Shown piece by piece: positions 35,706-46,503 of a stretch of DNA of 64,000 nt. Both the position numbers and the translations under genes were made by a program. The notes below the pieces were generated by a model. It made no database searches. It saw only the letters and a list, made by a program, of their open reading frames with translations, and had not been told where the DNA came from. This DNA comes from Anagrus nilaparvatae (taxonomy: Eukaryota > Arthropoda > Insecta > Hymenoptera > Mymaridae). The stretch covers positions 56,636,501 to 56,700,500 of the forward strand of contig JAKSXM010000007.1 in assembly GCA_022575985.1 (NCBI GenBank), in the 5' to 3' direction. The stretch's first letter is position 1. Every line of letters starts with the position of its first letter.

Positions 35706-35965
35706 ACGATTTTTGCAGCAAATTGAAAAATTGATCATTTTGGGACAAAAATGGGCATTCAATTTACTGACTGTAAAGAAGAGAATTTAATATAAAAAAT
35801 TAGAAAGGTAATAATGTTTTGCAAACAAATAATTCTAAAGGACAAATAAAGAATTTTTAGAAAAAAGCTTTTAGAAAATTGTTGAGACCTATAAAACCCA
35901 TTTTTGTCTAAAATTGCAATTTTTTAGATAATTTAAAAATTAATCATTTCGGGGAAAAAATGACC
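35706..35965 (-). repeat. dispersed family B repeat, adjoining family A
   Basis: It directly abuts a family A copy, as at 11.4 kb. 'gatcattttgggacaaaaat' and 'gggcattcaatttactga' are the complements of the words at 11,540-11,580, and a second, overlapping iteration ('aatcatttcggggaaaaaat', 'gaccatttggttaaattgc') is at 35,940-35,975. Confidence 0.6.
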
Positions 35966-36499
35966 ATTTGGTTAAATTGCTATAACATTGAGAAAAATTG
36001 CGGTATCCAAGGCTTGAAAAATGACTTTAATACCGAAAAATTGTGACCAACAAGAAGTGTTTTTGTTAACTAACTAACTAAAAAGCAATATTGCCAAAAA
36101 ACTACATTTAAAAGCCTTGTGAATAGTATTATGCACATATACTTGTGCCTAGAAGGCCCGTTGGAATAAACGGAGGTTATCGGAGGTTTTTTTCAATTAT
36201 TAATGAAAGTAATTTGTAATATGGTTTCCTAAAGTTAGCGGTCTCTTGTTAGCGAAAGCAAAGTAAAGACTCCGAAAAATCTGCCCTCTTATTGCATCTT
36301 TGTTAACTTTTTGCATAAGGGAACTTAAGCAAAATTTTTTCTTGCAAAATCTTTGTTATTACATGATCTTCCGGTGCTGGACATGGTATTTTTAAAGTCA
36401 TATGACAAAATTAAATTCATAGGTTGGTATCAATGGGACCTCCGTATGTTGCGTTCACTTATACTACGATATAATAGTGTTAGTGTATGTTAATGCCAG

Positions 36500-36945
36500 G
36501 CAGGGGTGGGTAAAAAAGTGATGTTTTAGGGGGGGGGGGGTAAATACAGGGCGATACAGAGCGGATGCATTGTTTGCTTATTAGTTAACCAATCGCAGCT
36601 AAGATTACAAGCATCAACAACTTGCGATGCACCTAATAAAATAAAATTCACGTCCTACCCGGGATCACCGTGTATTGACGTTTTAGGGGGGGAGGGGTTG
36701 AAATATTAACGACGTTTTTAGGGGAGAGGGGTATGAAATGGACTTAGAATATTTCCGATTAAGGGACTTAGAATAATTTAAAGTGGGAGTAAGCACAAGA
36801 ACTTAGAATATTTTAGGTTTATGGACTTAGGATAATTTATATTTTGGGATTTATTGTAATTTCGATCTTAGGACTTATAATAATTAGGGAATATACGTTA
36901 AAACGTTATAAGTGAACATGATTCATGATCGTTGGTTGTGTGAAA
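36500..36945 (+). repeat. dispersed family A repeat, interrupted copy with G12 tract
   Basis: Two G-rich head-like segments (36,529-36,540, twelve consecutive G; and 36,685-36,730) flank a ~150-bp stretch of higher G+C content (about 36,545-36,665) containing 'gcgatacagagcggatgcat' and 'catcaacaacttgcgatgca'. Iterations 'ggacttagaataattt' follow from 36,740 to 36,890, and the family tail 'cgttggttgtgtgaaaaca' from 36,930. The G+C-richer interior may be a separate small insertion. Confidence 0.6.
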
Positions 36946-38049
36946 ACACAAACCAGTTATAAGTTTTTTTCATTTTTTGTTAAATTCAGGGATAGTTTTA
37001 TCCATTTTTGCCCCCGTATAGGAGGTAAATTAAATAAAAGTTAGAATAGGATAAAACTTTTTCAAATGCAAGATTAAAAGAAAAGTAAAGAAAAAAACTC
37101 ACATTGTATTTTTCCGATTTTATCTTACCCTGGAGATATTTTTCAACACCAATAGTTAGCTCTAATATTCCTTTATCGATACAGAATAAAAGAATAAATT
37201 CAATATTTAGTTAATTACTCTTAAATGTGGCACTATTAATTTGATCATTAGTTCCAAAATATTGTGAAAAAACTCATAAGATGGAATGTTTCTGCTGTAT
37301 TTTCCTATTTTCTAACCCAGTAGGACCCCAAATTCGGATTCAGCGACATACAAAACCTACAGAAGACTTTTTCTTTCTCTGGTTGACGAATTCCGAAACC
37401 GTTACACCACATTCTGACTTGTGTATAATATTATTTTGGTAATTATGTTAATTGAGGGGTATTAGAGTTCAGAGTAACTTTTTTGTTGTTGGTGAATTAT
37501 AGGAAAAGGACGTAATAACAAAGTTCCGCCAACAAAAGTTTAGTTGAAATCTTTTCAGCAAACAAATAATAAGGTTTCAAAATAAGGGGCGGATTTTTCG
37601 TGTACTTTTTGGCCAATACTTAAAAATTTTAACTATGCTTAACATTTTTTTACGTCTTATTTAAACATTGCGATTAAATAAAACTGCAAACTCAATATTT
37701 CGGGTCAAAGTTGGCCACTAAAAAAAATCGACAAGTTGCTTATCAATATTGTAAAATTAATTAAGTATTCAAAGACAGTTAACGATAATATAATTGCAGC
37801 TTATGATATGATTGCGTTAAGTATCTTATGCAAATAAAAAATTTTAAATCTTAAGGGGCAGTACAGGTTAAAATCCAACTTTTTTGAAAAAACCTAATTT
37901 TCAGAAAATGTTAGAAAAAAATTGAAAATCTAAGAAGAGGGAAACATTGCCAAGACTTTGGTGAATTCAAAACTGTGGGTTTGGGTCTTTTTATAGTATG
38001 TTTGCTCGGAGAATTTTTTCTTTGAAAATACATCCTTAATTTTTTAAAG
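36946..38049. other. A+T-rich DNA with small repeat pieces
   Basis: No gene is seen. It contains dispersed repeat D copy 2 (37,685-37,760) and a fragment at 37,320-37,370 whose minus strand reads 'gtcgctgaatccgaattt', the core phrase of the ~150-bp modules of the 38-kb foldback. Confidence 0.45.
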
Positions 38050-39052
38050 ATAAATTTTTAGGTTTTTCGGGTCGCTGATCATGAATTTCGGGTTCTTTTC
38101 TATGAGAAATTGGTGTATCACCCTTAAATTTGCAACAAATACCCCTAAAAAGGGGTATTTTTGATGTATTCGAATAATGGGCGGTCAGATTTGGTCCATA
38201 AGAGTTTTTCGGGTCGCTGATCAAGAATTTCGAGGACTTTTCTATGAAAAGTTAATATTTCACTCCTTAATTAGCAAAAATAATTAATTAATAATAATAC
38301 TTAATAAAAAATTTTGGCACTTTAAGCGTTCAGAAACGGTTTTAATGGGTTTTTTAGGTCACTGAACAAGAATTTTGAAATTATTTGTTAAAAACTAATT
38401 TCTCACCCTTAAATTAACAGAAACTACCCTACTACCATACTACTAAAAGCGGTGTTTTTGCTACTTTCGCATTGTCAGCGTTCAATTCGATTCAAATGGG
38501 ATTTTGGGGTCGCTGAACAAGAAATTCGGGAATTTTTTTGTAAAAAATTAATTTAGCACCCTTATGTTAGCAAAAACAAAATTTTTTTGTATATATATTT
38601 ATTATTCTGAAAATTTGAAAAACACTGACAATGCGAAACTAGCAAAAACACCCCTTTTAGAGATAGTTTTTTTAACTTAAGGGTGAGAAATTAATTTTTA
38701 ACAAAAAATTCCCCAAAATTCTTGTTCAGTGACCTAAAAAACCCATTAAAACCGTTTCTGAACGCTTAAAGTGCCAAAACAGCTTAAACACCCCCTTTTT
38801 AGGGGTATTTTTGCTAATTAAGGTGTGAAATATTAACTTTTCATAGAAGAGTCCTCGAAATTCTTGATTAGCGACCCAAAAAACCCTTATGGACCAAATC
38901 TGACCGCCCATAATTTGAATACATCAAAAATACCCCTTTTTAGGGGTAGTTTTTGCAAATTTAAGGGTGTTCCAACAATTTCTTATAGAAAAGACCCCGA
39001 ATTGTGATCAGCGACCTAAAAAACCTATATTAGACCAAATCTGGTGGTGGTA
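38050..39052. mobile_element. large foldback with ~145-bp modules (GTCGCTGAA family)
   Basis: The left half carries four head-to-tail modules marked by 'gtcgctga/gtcactga' at 38,071, 38,213, 38,358 and 38,509 (spacing 142, 145, 151). The right half is the same series inverted about a centre near 38,590. Repeated phrases include 'cacccttaaatttgcaa' and 'acccctaaaaaggggtattt', itself a small palindrome. The right end extends to 'accaaatctggtggtggtag', which the left end lacks, so the left is truncated. A related complete small copy is at 49,052-49,287 and a fragment at 47,515-47,632. No ORF exceeds 62 codons, so it is non-autonomous. Confidence 0.75.
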
Positions 39053-39065
39053 GGTGATTATAGTA

Positions 39066-39081
39066 CCCCCCCCCCCCCCCC
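39066..39081. repeat. C16 homopolymer
   Basis: Sixteen consecutive C directly beyond the right end of the foldback. In such A+T-rich DNA this is remarkable. G runs of 8-13 occur elsewhere at the G-rich position of family A copies. Confidence 0.9.
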
Positions 39082-39391
39082 TCGTATATTGTCTGCAGTA
39101 TAAGGAATTATATTTATTATATTTTTATTTCATTTTATTTAATATTTATTTCAAAATCTTAAGCATTCATTAGTTCATAACAATTTTCTTTGCAGCGTAT
39201 ACTAAAATATTAAATAAATTTTTGTTTTATTCAGTAAACTCTAAAATGGGCACCATCATTTAAATAAAATATTCTACATGTAAACTTTGATTAAATACAT
39301 AAAAAATTTTTAGATTAAAAAAAAATATCGATACCAGAAACTTTCATACATTAAATTCCACTAATTGACATTCTTTTGCCATTTTTTTTCT
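39082..39391. other. A+T-rich DNA, no gene seen
   Basis: Nothing is recognised. Confidence 0.4.
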
Positions 39392-40371
39392 CGTAAAAAT
39401 CAAAAACATCCCCAAAGCCGTTTTTTTTCAGGTAAAAAACCGTATTTTTGAGGTTTTTTTCATTTTACACTAATTTTAAATTTCTTTATTCGTGCCAAAT
39501 AAAGTTCAAAACGGTTCTGTACTTTATAAAATGTATTTTTGATGTTAAATTTTTCACTCTTGAGCATTAAAGTAAACTTATACCTGTATAATTTGATTTC
39601 GGTAAGCTGTGGATGGCTGAGAGGGTGGCTGAGAAGTATATCATTCCGTATAAAAAGTCATTGGCGGATTGAGTCCCCCAATTTGACTCATTTTGTGCAC
39701 GCTTTTTTATATACATAAAATATGAACTCTCCCAATTTTTTAGCCCTCTAGGTGTAAATCTGCCAATTTAGACCCAAATTAAGTTTTCAGCAATTTTTGA
39801 TTTTTTAATGAAATTTTTTAGAAATCTATAAACAAAAGCATTAAAAATAGTTTTTGGACATAATCCATAGTCAAATTTCCAGCTGAATTCGTATTTGAAA
39901 TTAGATTTTAAAAATTTTGCCCCTAGATAGCTGTATTCACTATTTTTGGTCAAACTCGCAAAAATCTAAATTTCGTAATTTGGGTCAAAATTGGCAGATT
40001 TTCACATAGAGGGCTAAAAATTGGGGATAGTTCATATTATATGTGTATAAAAAAGTGCGCGCAAAATGAGTCAAATTTTGGGGACACAATCCACCAATGA
40101 CTTTTTATACAGAATGATATAACTTCTCAGCCAACCTCTCAGCCATCCACAGCTTACCGAAATCAAAATATATACAGGTATAAGTGTACTTTAATGCTCT
40201 AGAGTGAAAAATTTAACTTCAGAGATACATTTTATAAAGTACAGAACCGTTTTGAACTTTATTTGGCACGAATAAAGAAAATTAAAAGTAGTGTAAAATG
40301 AAAAAAACCTCAAAAATACGGTTTTTTACCTAAAAAAAAAAACGGCTCTGGGGATTTTTTTGATTTTTACG
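39392..40371. mobile_element. long foldback, ~980 bp with ~385-bp arms
   Basis: The left arm starts CGTAAAAATCAAAAACATCC, and the right arm ends with the complement of CGTAAAAATCAAAAAAATCC at 40,371. Paired blocks run nearly continuously through 'aagctgtggatggctgagag' (39,607) and its complement 'ctctcagccatccacagctt' (40,136), to about 39,775 and 39,985. The ~200-bp loop contains a 61-codon frame of no credibility. Arms are roughly 90 percent alike by eye. No clear target duplication was seen. Confidence 0.8.
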
Positions 40372-40529
40372 TTCAACGTTTTTCATTCAACTTGGAAAAT
40401 TATTTCAAGTAGATCCCGTTTTTAACATTTTCAGTAAATCGTTTCAAGCCGCCGACCGTGATTGATATTTAAGCTAAATCTCATCAAAGCTTGTAAAACC
40501 CAAAAATTAAAAAATTATTTAAACTTTTT

Positions 40530-40576
40530 TTTAAATATGATCAGCTTCGCTCTACCCGTCGTTGACGGTATCTAGT
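40530..40576 (+). mobile_element. Helitron-like 3' terminus
   Basis: A 5-bp stem hairpin CCGTC-GTT-GACGG (40,556-40,568) is followed three bases later by CTAG (40,572-40,575) and then T. Helitrons end in a short hairpin close to a terminal CTRR and insert between A and T, so the arrangement fits. The sequence just before, 'agcttcgctctaccc', resembles 33,338-33,352 (agagcgaagctctacc). No Rep/helicase gene is nearby, and the 5' end (TC) could not be fixed, so only the terminus is annotated. Confidence 0.45.
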
Positions 40577-42710
40577 ATATATTAAGCATAATTAATAATA
40601 ACAATAATTATTATAATAAAATGCCTTACATTATACATTATGAATTATATATATATATATATTTTTTTTAATTTTAATAATATTATGTATTTGCGGTAGG
40701 TATAAAATGTAATCTTAAGGAAATTATGAGATATTTAAGTAAGCATGTGCAACAAAAGAGACAAGACTAAGTATAATCCAGCGTGTAAAATCAAATTTTG
40801 CATAATAATTTTCACAGCCTTATAACATGACTCTAGGATATGTTACATGTTTATACATATAAAGTTTCATTCTCTTACTCTTACTTGTACTTTACGTATA
40901 AAGGACGTTGTATTTATACGCCCCTTCCGTATTTATATCCTGATGATTAAAGTAAGCATTTAAAAATAAAGCTTGTATGTATATATCACGTGACTTGAGA
41001 TCATGTTTTAAATATTTTTTTTTTTTTATTGTTAATTACTTTTGTTTTTTTTTTCGCTGATGTCATTAAATCTAATAAATAAAAATTGATTCCACTAATA
41101 TTTTAATTAAAATATCAACGTGTATTTTAATTTAATACTATTGTTCTAAAATTAAGAAAATTAAAGGGTAATTTTTATTTTTTTTTTAAGCATTCTTTTT
41201 ATAATACTATAATAAACGATGAATGAATTATCTTAGTTTCTTCCTACTTTTTTTTTATATTTGTGTATTTTTTCCCGTATAAAAATACATGCGTAATTTT
41301 AAGACGATGACTTTGAATTATTCTAAAATTTCCGTTTAAAAAAAAGAAGAAAAAAAAAGATTCCACGATCATTATTATATAATATGTATATTGTGTAAAA
41401 AAATAAAATTAAATTAAATGTAATAAAACCTGCGATTTTTTAATTTAGCAATAATGTTAATACGGATGGGTGTGTTTAGTTGAAATTTTTTTAAAGCATT
41501 TTTTCAAAAGCTTGGAGGTTGATTATGCAGAATTTATTAAGATATAGGTATTTATTTATTTATTCAGAAAATTTTAGGTATTGGTAGGGTATTGGACAAG
41601 AAGGTGCTTTGAATGAAGTATTTGGAATAAGTTTTTAATATATCTAAAAAACGTCCCTGGAAATTTCACACTTGATTTATAAACCTAATAAACCTAATAT
41701 AATACGTATCAAAAGGTCTCAATTAACGCATAAAAAAAAATTAATATAAATATTTTTGCATTTTAGTCCTCGATTTAAAGTATTTGAAAATTTAGTAATT
41801 TACGTATTTTGGTAATCATTGCAGGAAAAAAAAATATAATTTTTATTAGAAAATTTTTATTTTTGAAGTGATAGATAAAAAAAAAAATTTTAACCGGTTT
41901 GAGTGTTCACACAACCAACGAGCATGGAACATGTTTACTTATAATAGATCTGGTTGTAAGTTGGAACCTCCTAGTATGTATATATATATTTTTTGAGTCG
42001 TTAGGGCCTCCTTGAGACCCCGAAATATAATTTTGAAATTTTCGAAAATTTGTTTTTTTGAGCATAAAGAAAACCATCCTTAAATTTTTTTTACAGTCCT
42101 CGTAGGTTTGCAAAACATATTTTTTAATTTAAAAAAAAAAATAATAAACTCATTTAGTAATTGTCGAGACCCCGATCTCTGATAACGTATTTTTAGAATT
42201 ATAAAATAAGTATTTTTTCGTAATAAAATAAATTTTAATGTTTTAAAATAAAATTATTTGGTATCCTATTCTAAAAAGGAGTTGTTGCTATGTACATTGT
42301 TGTACATTGTTATCGCAATAAAAGCGTTTTGATTGGCTACTAATACCGACTCATAATAATCGTTGTGTATTTATCAGTTTATGTATGATTATTCATAGTA
42401 TTAGTAATGTTTATTTATTGCAGAAAAAATATATGCATAACCTAAATTTAAATTATTTTTTTTATTGATAAAAATTAAAATACATGTTTTGTTGATTAGT
42501 CGAAAATTGATATTCCAAAAAAAGTATATAGGGTTATATTATTTATTATTATTATTATTATTTGAATAGTAATAAATTACATAAAAGTGAAAAATTTGTT
42601 GTTAAAAATTCACCTTATTTACAAAATAACCGGTATTTTAATCCAAATGGGTGAAACAAATAAAATGTCAAAATAAATTCATAAAAAGCATCAGTTATTA
42701 TAATAATATA
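40577..42710. other. A+T-rich DNA with one dispersed-repeat fragment
   Basis: At 41,893-41,960, 'ccggtttgagtgttcacaca' and 'accaacgagcatggaacatg' form an inverted copy of the family A tail (compare 36,925-36,965). (TA)n occurs at about 40,645-40,663 and (TTA)n at 42,541-42,562. No gene is seen. Confidence 0.45.
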
Positions 42711-43082
42711 ATAAGTTATAAATAATTTCCTTCATTTTTGAGCTACTAAATTAGTCAAGACTTTTTTATAAAGCTTATCTGATTTTAAAAATCTTTTAAT
42801 ATAATATTTTGGACATTATTTAGCATCGATTCACTAAAAACATTTCAATTTCTAATAATAAAATAAAAACATTTTTCAAGGTTTTTGATTTTTTACCTAA
42901 CCTATAAATTTTAAAATATCGAATTATTCGGTAAAAAATTTAGAGATTAAACAAATTTTTCAGTGAATCGATGCTAAATAATGTCCTAAATATTATACTC
43001 AAAGATTTTTAAAATCAGAAACTTTATAAAAAGTCTTGATTAATTTAGTACCTCAAAAATTAAAGAAATTTCAATAACTTAT
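42711..43082. mobile_element. foldback MITE, ~370 bp
   Basis: Left words 'atttttgagctactaaatta', 'gtcaagacttttttataaag', 'ggacattatttagcatcgat' and 'tcactaaaaa' reappear complemented and in reverse order up to 43,082 ('atcgatgctaaataatgtcc', 'ctttataaaaagtcttga', 'taatttagtacctcaaaaat'). The loop is about 42,845-42,955. No ORF is present. Confidence 0.75.
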
Positions 43083-43304
43083 ATCTCCGCCTGTAGTCAC
43101 TAAATTCAAATTTTTTTTTTTTTATATTCTAAGGGACATGTAACTTGATCAATAGCTATAAAATTCAAAGATTCCAGAAGTTTTGACTTCCAGAAATCTT
43201 ATATCGAAAAATTCTATTTTTATCCACCGGATTCAAACTTAAGTTACTGTTTTTGGGTCGGAAAATTTAAAAATCGTCCTGGAACTCCAAAACTTTTTTT
43301 TCAT

Positions 43305-43480
43305 AGGGATGGGTACCCCAGACAGCCAGAAAATCTAGAGAAGGTCAAATAGTTACGTTCGAGAGGGGGGGGGTGGTCAAATGAAACTTGGAACAAAATT
43401 TCGATTTAAGGCACTTAAGGGACTTTAGGGAATAATCTGAATTTATGGATTTAGAATAATCCGAGTTTATGAGCTAATTT
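43305..43480 (+). repeat. dispersed family A repeat with G11 tract
   Basis: 'catagggatgggtaccccag' then 'acagccagaaaatctagaga' leads into an eleven-base G run near 43,363-43,373 and 'ggtcaaatgaaacttgg', followed by AGGCACTTAAGGGACTTTAG-type iterations. Confidence 0.65.
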
Positions 43481-43544
43481 AATTTTACAAAGTTCTTTCG
43501 GAAGCTAGAATGCTTGTAATAGAAGAGTCGTCAGTAAACGTAAT

Positions 43545-43630
43545 GGGTTGCTTTGCTTGAAAATTCAAGCAATCTGCTTAGAATTTTAAGTAATTCAAGC
43601 AGCTGTTTGAAATTTCAACCAAAGCAACCT
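43545..43630. repeat. palindromic TTGCTTGA hairpin, copy 2
   Basis: It starts GGGTTGCTTTGCTTGAAAAT and ends ATTTCAACCAAAGCAACC, with internal 'attcaagcaatctgc', 'taattcaagcagctg'. It is the relative of 29,606-29,672. Both have the pattern palindromic ends plus an internal inverted 'ttcaagca' pair. Confidence 0.65.
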
Positions 43631-44154
43631 AACGGTATATATAACACCTTCATAGGAAAAAGTATTTGGAAATACACACAAACAGTAGGTAAGACTGGAT
43701 TACAATGATTTCAGTTTATTAAGACTTAAAGTAATTTCAATTTAGGTACTTTACTATAAATAAATAATAGTTCCTAGAAAGTGACGTATTAATTAAAATT
43801 ATATGAAGTGAATTTATATTTGCAATAATGTGCAAAATCTATTAACTGGAAAATTTTTATGAAAAATATTTTAAATTTGTTTTGATTTACTTTCCCGCAC
43901 TCTGCCCAGAAAATTAAAAATTTTTTAAAAACAACTTTTTTTATATTTTACAAGATTTGAATTTAATTTTAAAACAGTTATTATGAGTGAAATCTTTCCA
44001 AAAAATGTTTTGGAACTTGTAGATTTTTTATGAATTTCTGGGTAAATAGACGCAGACTATAATTTAAAATGTAGTCACTTTTTTAGAGTTAAAAAATTTA
44101 AGTGAAAATTTTTCTTTCTGTAGAAAGTAAAAAATAATGAGAATAGTTTTTTTA
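43631..44154. other. A+T-rich DNA, no gene seen
   Basis: Faint family A iterations at 43,700-43,755 ('agacttaaagtaatttcaat'). Otherwise nothing. Confidence 0.4.
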
Positions 44155-44370
44155 AAACATATTTTAATAGGGAGGGTTATCTCAAGAGGTTCATTAATCA
44201 AGGGGGTTGGAAATGTCACAATCAAGGGGGAGGGGAATGGGACTTAAAATAATTTTGAATCAGGGACATGCATATTTTAGTTTCAAGGATTAATATGGTT
44301 TTAGTTGGTACTTAAGGAAATATTGATGTTTGTAATATACAGAGAAGTCAGTAAACATGTTCTATTCAAG
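44155..44370 (+). repeat. dispersed family A repeat
   Basis: The head is 'catattttaatagggagggt', then 'caaggggg' and 'caagggggaggggaatggga', then two to three degenerate iterations, and a tail 'agtaaacatgttctattc' that mirrors the head. Confidence 0.65.
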
Positions 44371-44584
44371 TTTTTTGCATTCATTGAAAAGATGGTTATA
44401 ACCTAAAACTAAATTTAAAATTAAATAAAATTATTAAAACAACGGAATTTTAGGAAATTCTAAAAAAAATTTATTAACATTGACTTTCAGTTAAACAAAA
44501 AAGGAATAATTTTTGTATTCACAGGGCTGATTTTCTTTATAGAGTTTTAGGGACTTGGTCTGGGAGTAATTGATTCCAAAATAT

Positions 44585-44800
44585 GTAGGATAAAGAATTA
44601 TTTTTTCTTCCTAGCGGGTCGAAAACACTTTTTTCGCCCCGCAACGAAATCGAAAAAAATGCGTTTTCTCCCCGCTGAGAAAGAAAAATTTCGTTTTTTC
44701 CATGGGAACAAAAAAAAATACCCCAGATCGTAGTTTACCATCCTCGGCTTAGCCTCGGATGCTAATTTACGTGCAGTCTGGGCCATTATTTTTTTTGCTT
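44585..44800 (-). repeat. dispersed repeat E, longest copy
   Basis: It contains G+C-richer words such as 'ttcgccccgcaacgaaatcg', 'ttctccccgctgagaaag', 'taccccagatcgtagtttac' and 'catcctcggcttagcctcgg', ending 'gcagtctgggccattat'. Related but diverged copies are at 52,680-52,800 and 16,735-16,785. The 62-codon minus-strand frame here is not credible. No termini are defined. Confidence 0.55.
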
Positions 44801-44984
44801 CCTTGGTTAAAAATTTACTATTTGTGGTGTGAATTTCCTAACTAGAAAAAGGTGAATGCGGGGGGGGGGGGGTGGAGCCAAAAATGGTCTGCCTACATTT
44901 TAAATCTTGGTTTCAGTTTTTTATCTTTTTAAGATCCTATATGAATATCAAAATCTAATATTTTTATTAACTAAATTTTTAACA

Positions 44985-45180
44985 TGGAACTCGTTTATAG
45001 AGGTGTGTATTAAAAAAGGTATGGTTTTTGAGAAAGAAGGGATAAAAATGTTACAAATAAGGGGGGGGGGGAATGGGACTTAAATTAATTTGAATTTAGG
45101 GAAATATTTAGGGAATTATTTAGAAAATTATTCTAAATAATTTTTAATTAGATTTGGGATTTTAGTTTAGTTTGGGCTTT
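44985..45180 (+). repeat. dispersed family A repeat with G11 tract
   Basis: The head 'catggaactcgtttatagag' is followed by 'aaataa' and eleven G (45,061-45,071), then 'gaatgggacttaaattaatt' and weak iterations. Confidence 0.65.
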
Positions 45181-45577
45181 GTATTTTTGTGATATGTTGT
45201 TTTGTTATGCTTACATGCTTTTTATTATACATTCAAGAGCTTTTATTAATCTGGATAGCAAGTAGATATGATATATATTCTGAATTATCTTTATTCTGTG
45301 TAAACTGGAAGCCTACTTTTCAAAACAAAGATTCAAAGAAAAATAAAATTAGAGAAAAGGAGGAAATTGTTAGTTATATTATAATATATTTAACATTTTT
45401 TCCCAATTAAAATAACTAAGGAGAGTTTTCTTAAAAAGTTGAAAAAGGGGTAAGATCGGAAAATTTTTGACCATAATGAAATCAAATGTTTGATAGTAAA
45501 CAAGGGAAGAAGTGAGAGCAACATAACTATTAATTATTATATTCGATAGTGGAGATTTTTGCAGTGAAAATAATAAG

Positions 45578-46021
45578 GGGCCAAAGGTCACGTGTTGAAT
45601 ATAGGGAATCATAACAGTTTTTTTGCGCCATTGATTCTAGAAGAGATCTAAGAAAACAGAGATCCAAGGTGGTAGTAGGTAGGCTTATTTGAAAGCTAAG
45701 AACCCGTAGAATTGCGTGGTTACAAATATATTCCGAATTATTTACTCGAAATATTTCTCTTTACAAAATATTCTCGGCATTTTGTATGATTGTATTGACA
45801 ATTAATTGTTTTCGTTGTGTAACCAAAATAAACCTTCATAACCAAAAAAATAATTTTAGCAATATTAATCTATTTTTAAGTAAAAATTCACGCAATTGTA
45901 CCAAATTTTTAACTTTCAAATAAGCCTACCCATTACTACCTTGGATCTCTGGTTCCTTAAAACCAATGGCGCAAAAAAATCGCCATGATTCTCTATGTTC
46001 AACACATGACCTTTGGGCTAA
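45578..46021. mobile_element. foldback MITE, ~440 bp
   Basis: 'gccaaaggtcacgtgttgaa' on the left pairs with the complement 'ttcaacacatgacctttggg' on the right. Further pairs are 'ttttttgcgccattgatt' with 'aaccaatggcgcaaaaaaat', 'cagagatccaaggtggtagt' with 'attactaccttggatctctg', and 'aggcttatttgaaagcta' with 'aactttcaaataagccta'. The A+T-rich loop is about 45,735-45,880. No ORF is present. Confidence 0.75.
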
Positions 46022-46440
46022 AGAAATTTTACCTGATATCAATAATAAATTTCTTTATCAACCTAAATTTTAGACTATTAGCAGAGGCGTGTATAAAACG
46101 TGCAACTTGATACCTATCAGCTTTAATTTTTATAGAATTTCAAATCTAACAATCGTTTTAAAACTAAAAACTTATCGGTATTTTATCAGTTTCACAGTCA
46201 ATGTTAACCTACAACCTTTTTTTTTATTTTTTTTATTTTAGTTACTTTGAAAATTCCTGGATATAAATTTTGAGTAAAAATAATAATTAACTTTTGAGTA
46301 ATATAAGCTTTTTGAAAACGAAGACGTTTTTTGTGCACCAGGATTAATAGCTTAATAGATTTCAATAACCAAAATAACGGAAAAAACATTAATAAATAAA
46401 ATATAATAAATAAATAAATAAATAATAAATAAATAAATAA
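46022..46440. other. A+T-rich DNA with (AAAT)n repeat
   Basis: Nothing coding. An (AAAT)n-like microsatellite occupies about 46,388-46,442 and creates an artificial Leu/Tyr/Phe-rich minus-strand frame. Confidence 0.5.
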
Positions 46441-46464
46441 ATGAAGCTCATTATTAATTTTTTG

Positions 46465-46503
46465 CATACATTCATCCCTGCGCGAAGCGCAGTTGAATCT
46501 AGT
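46465..46503 (+). mobile_element. Helitron-like 3' terminus
   Basis: The hairpin TGCGC-GAA-GCGCA (46,479-46,491) is followed after seven bases by CTAG (46,499-46,502) and T. The G+C-rich stem is isolated in A+T-rich DNA and in the expected position for a Helitron 3' end. As at 40.57 kb, no replication-initiator/helicase gene is present and the 5' end is not identifiable. The two termini share the design but not the hairpin sequence. Confidence 0.5.
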
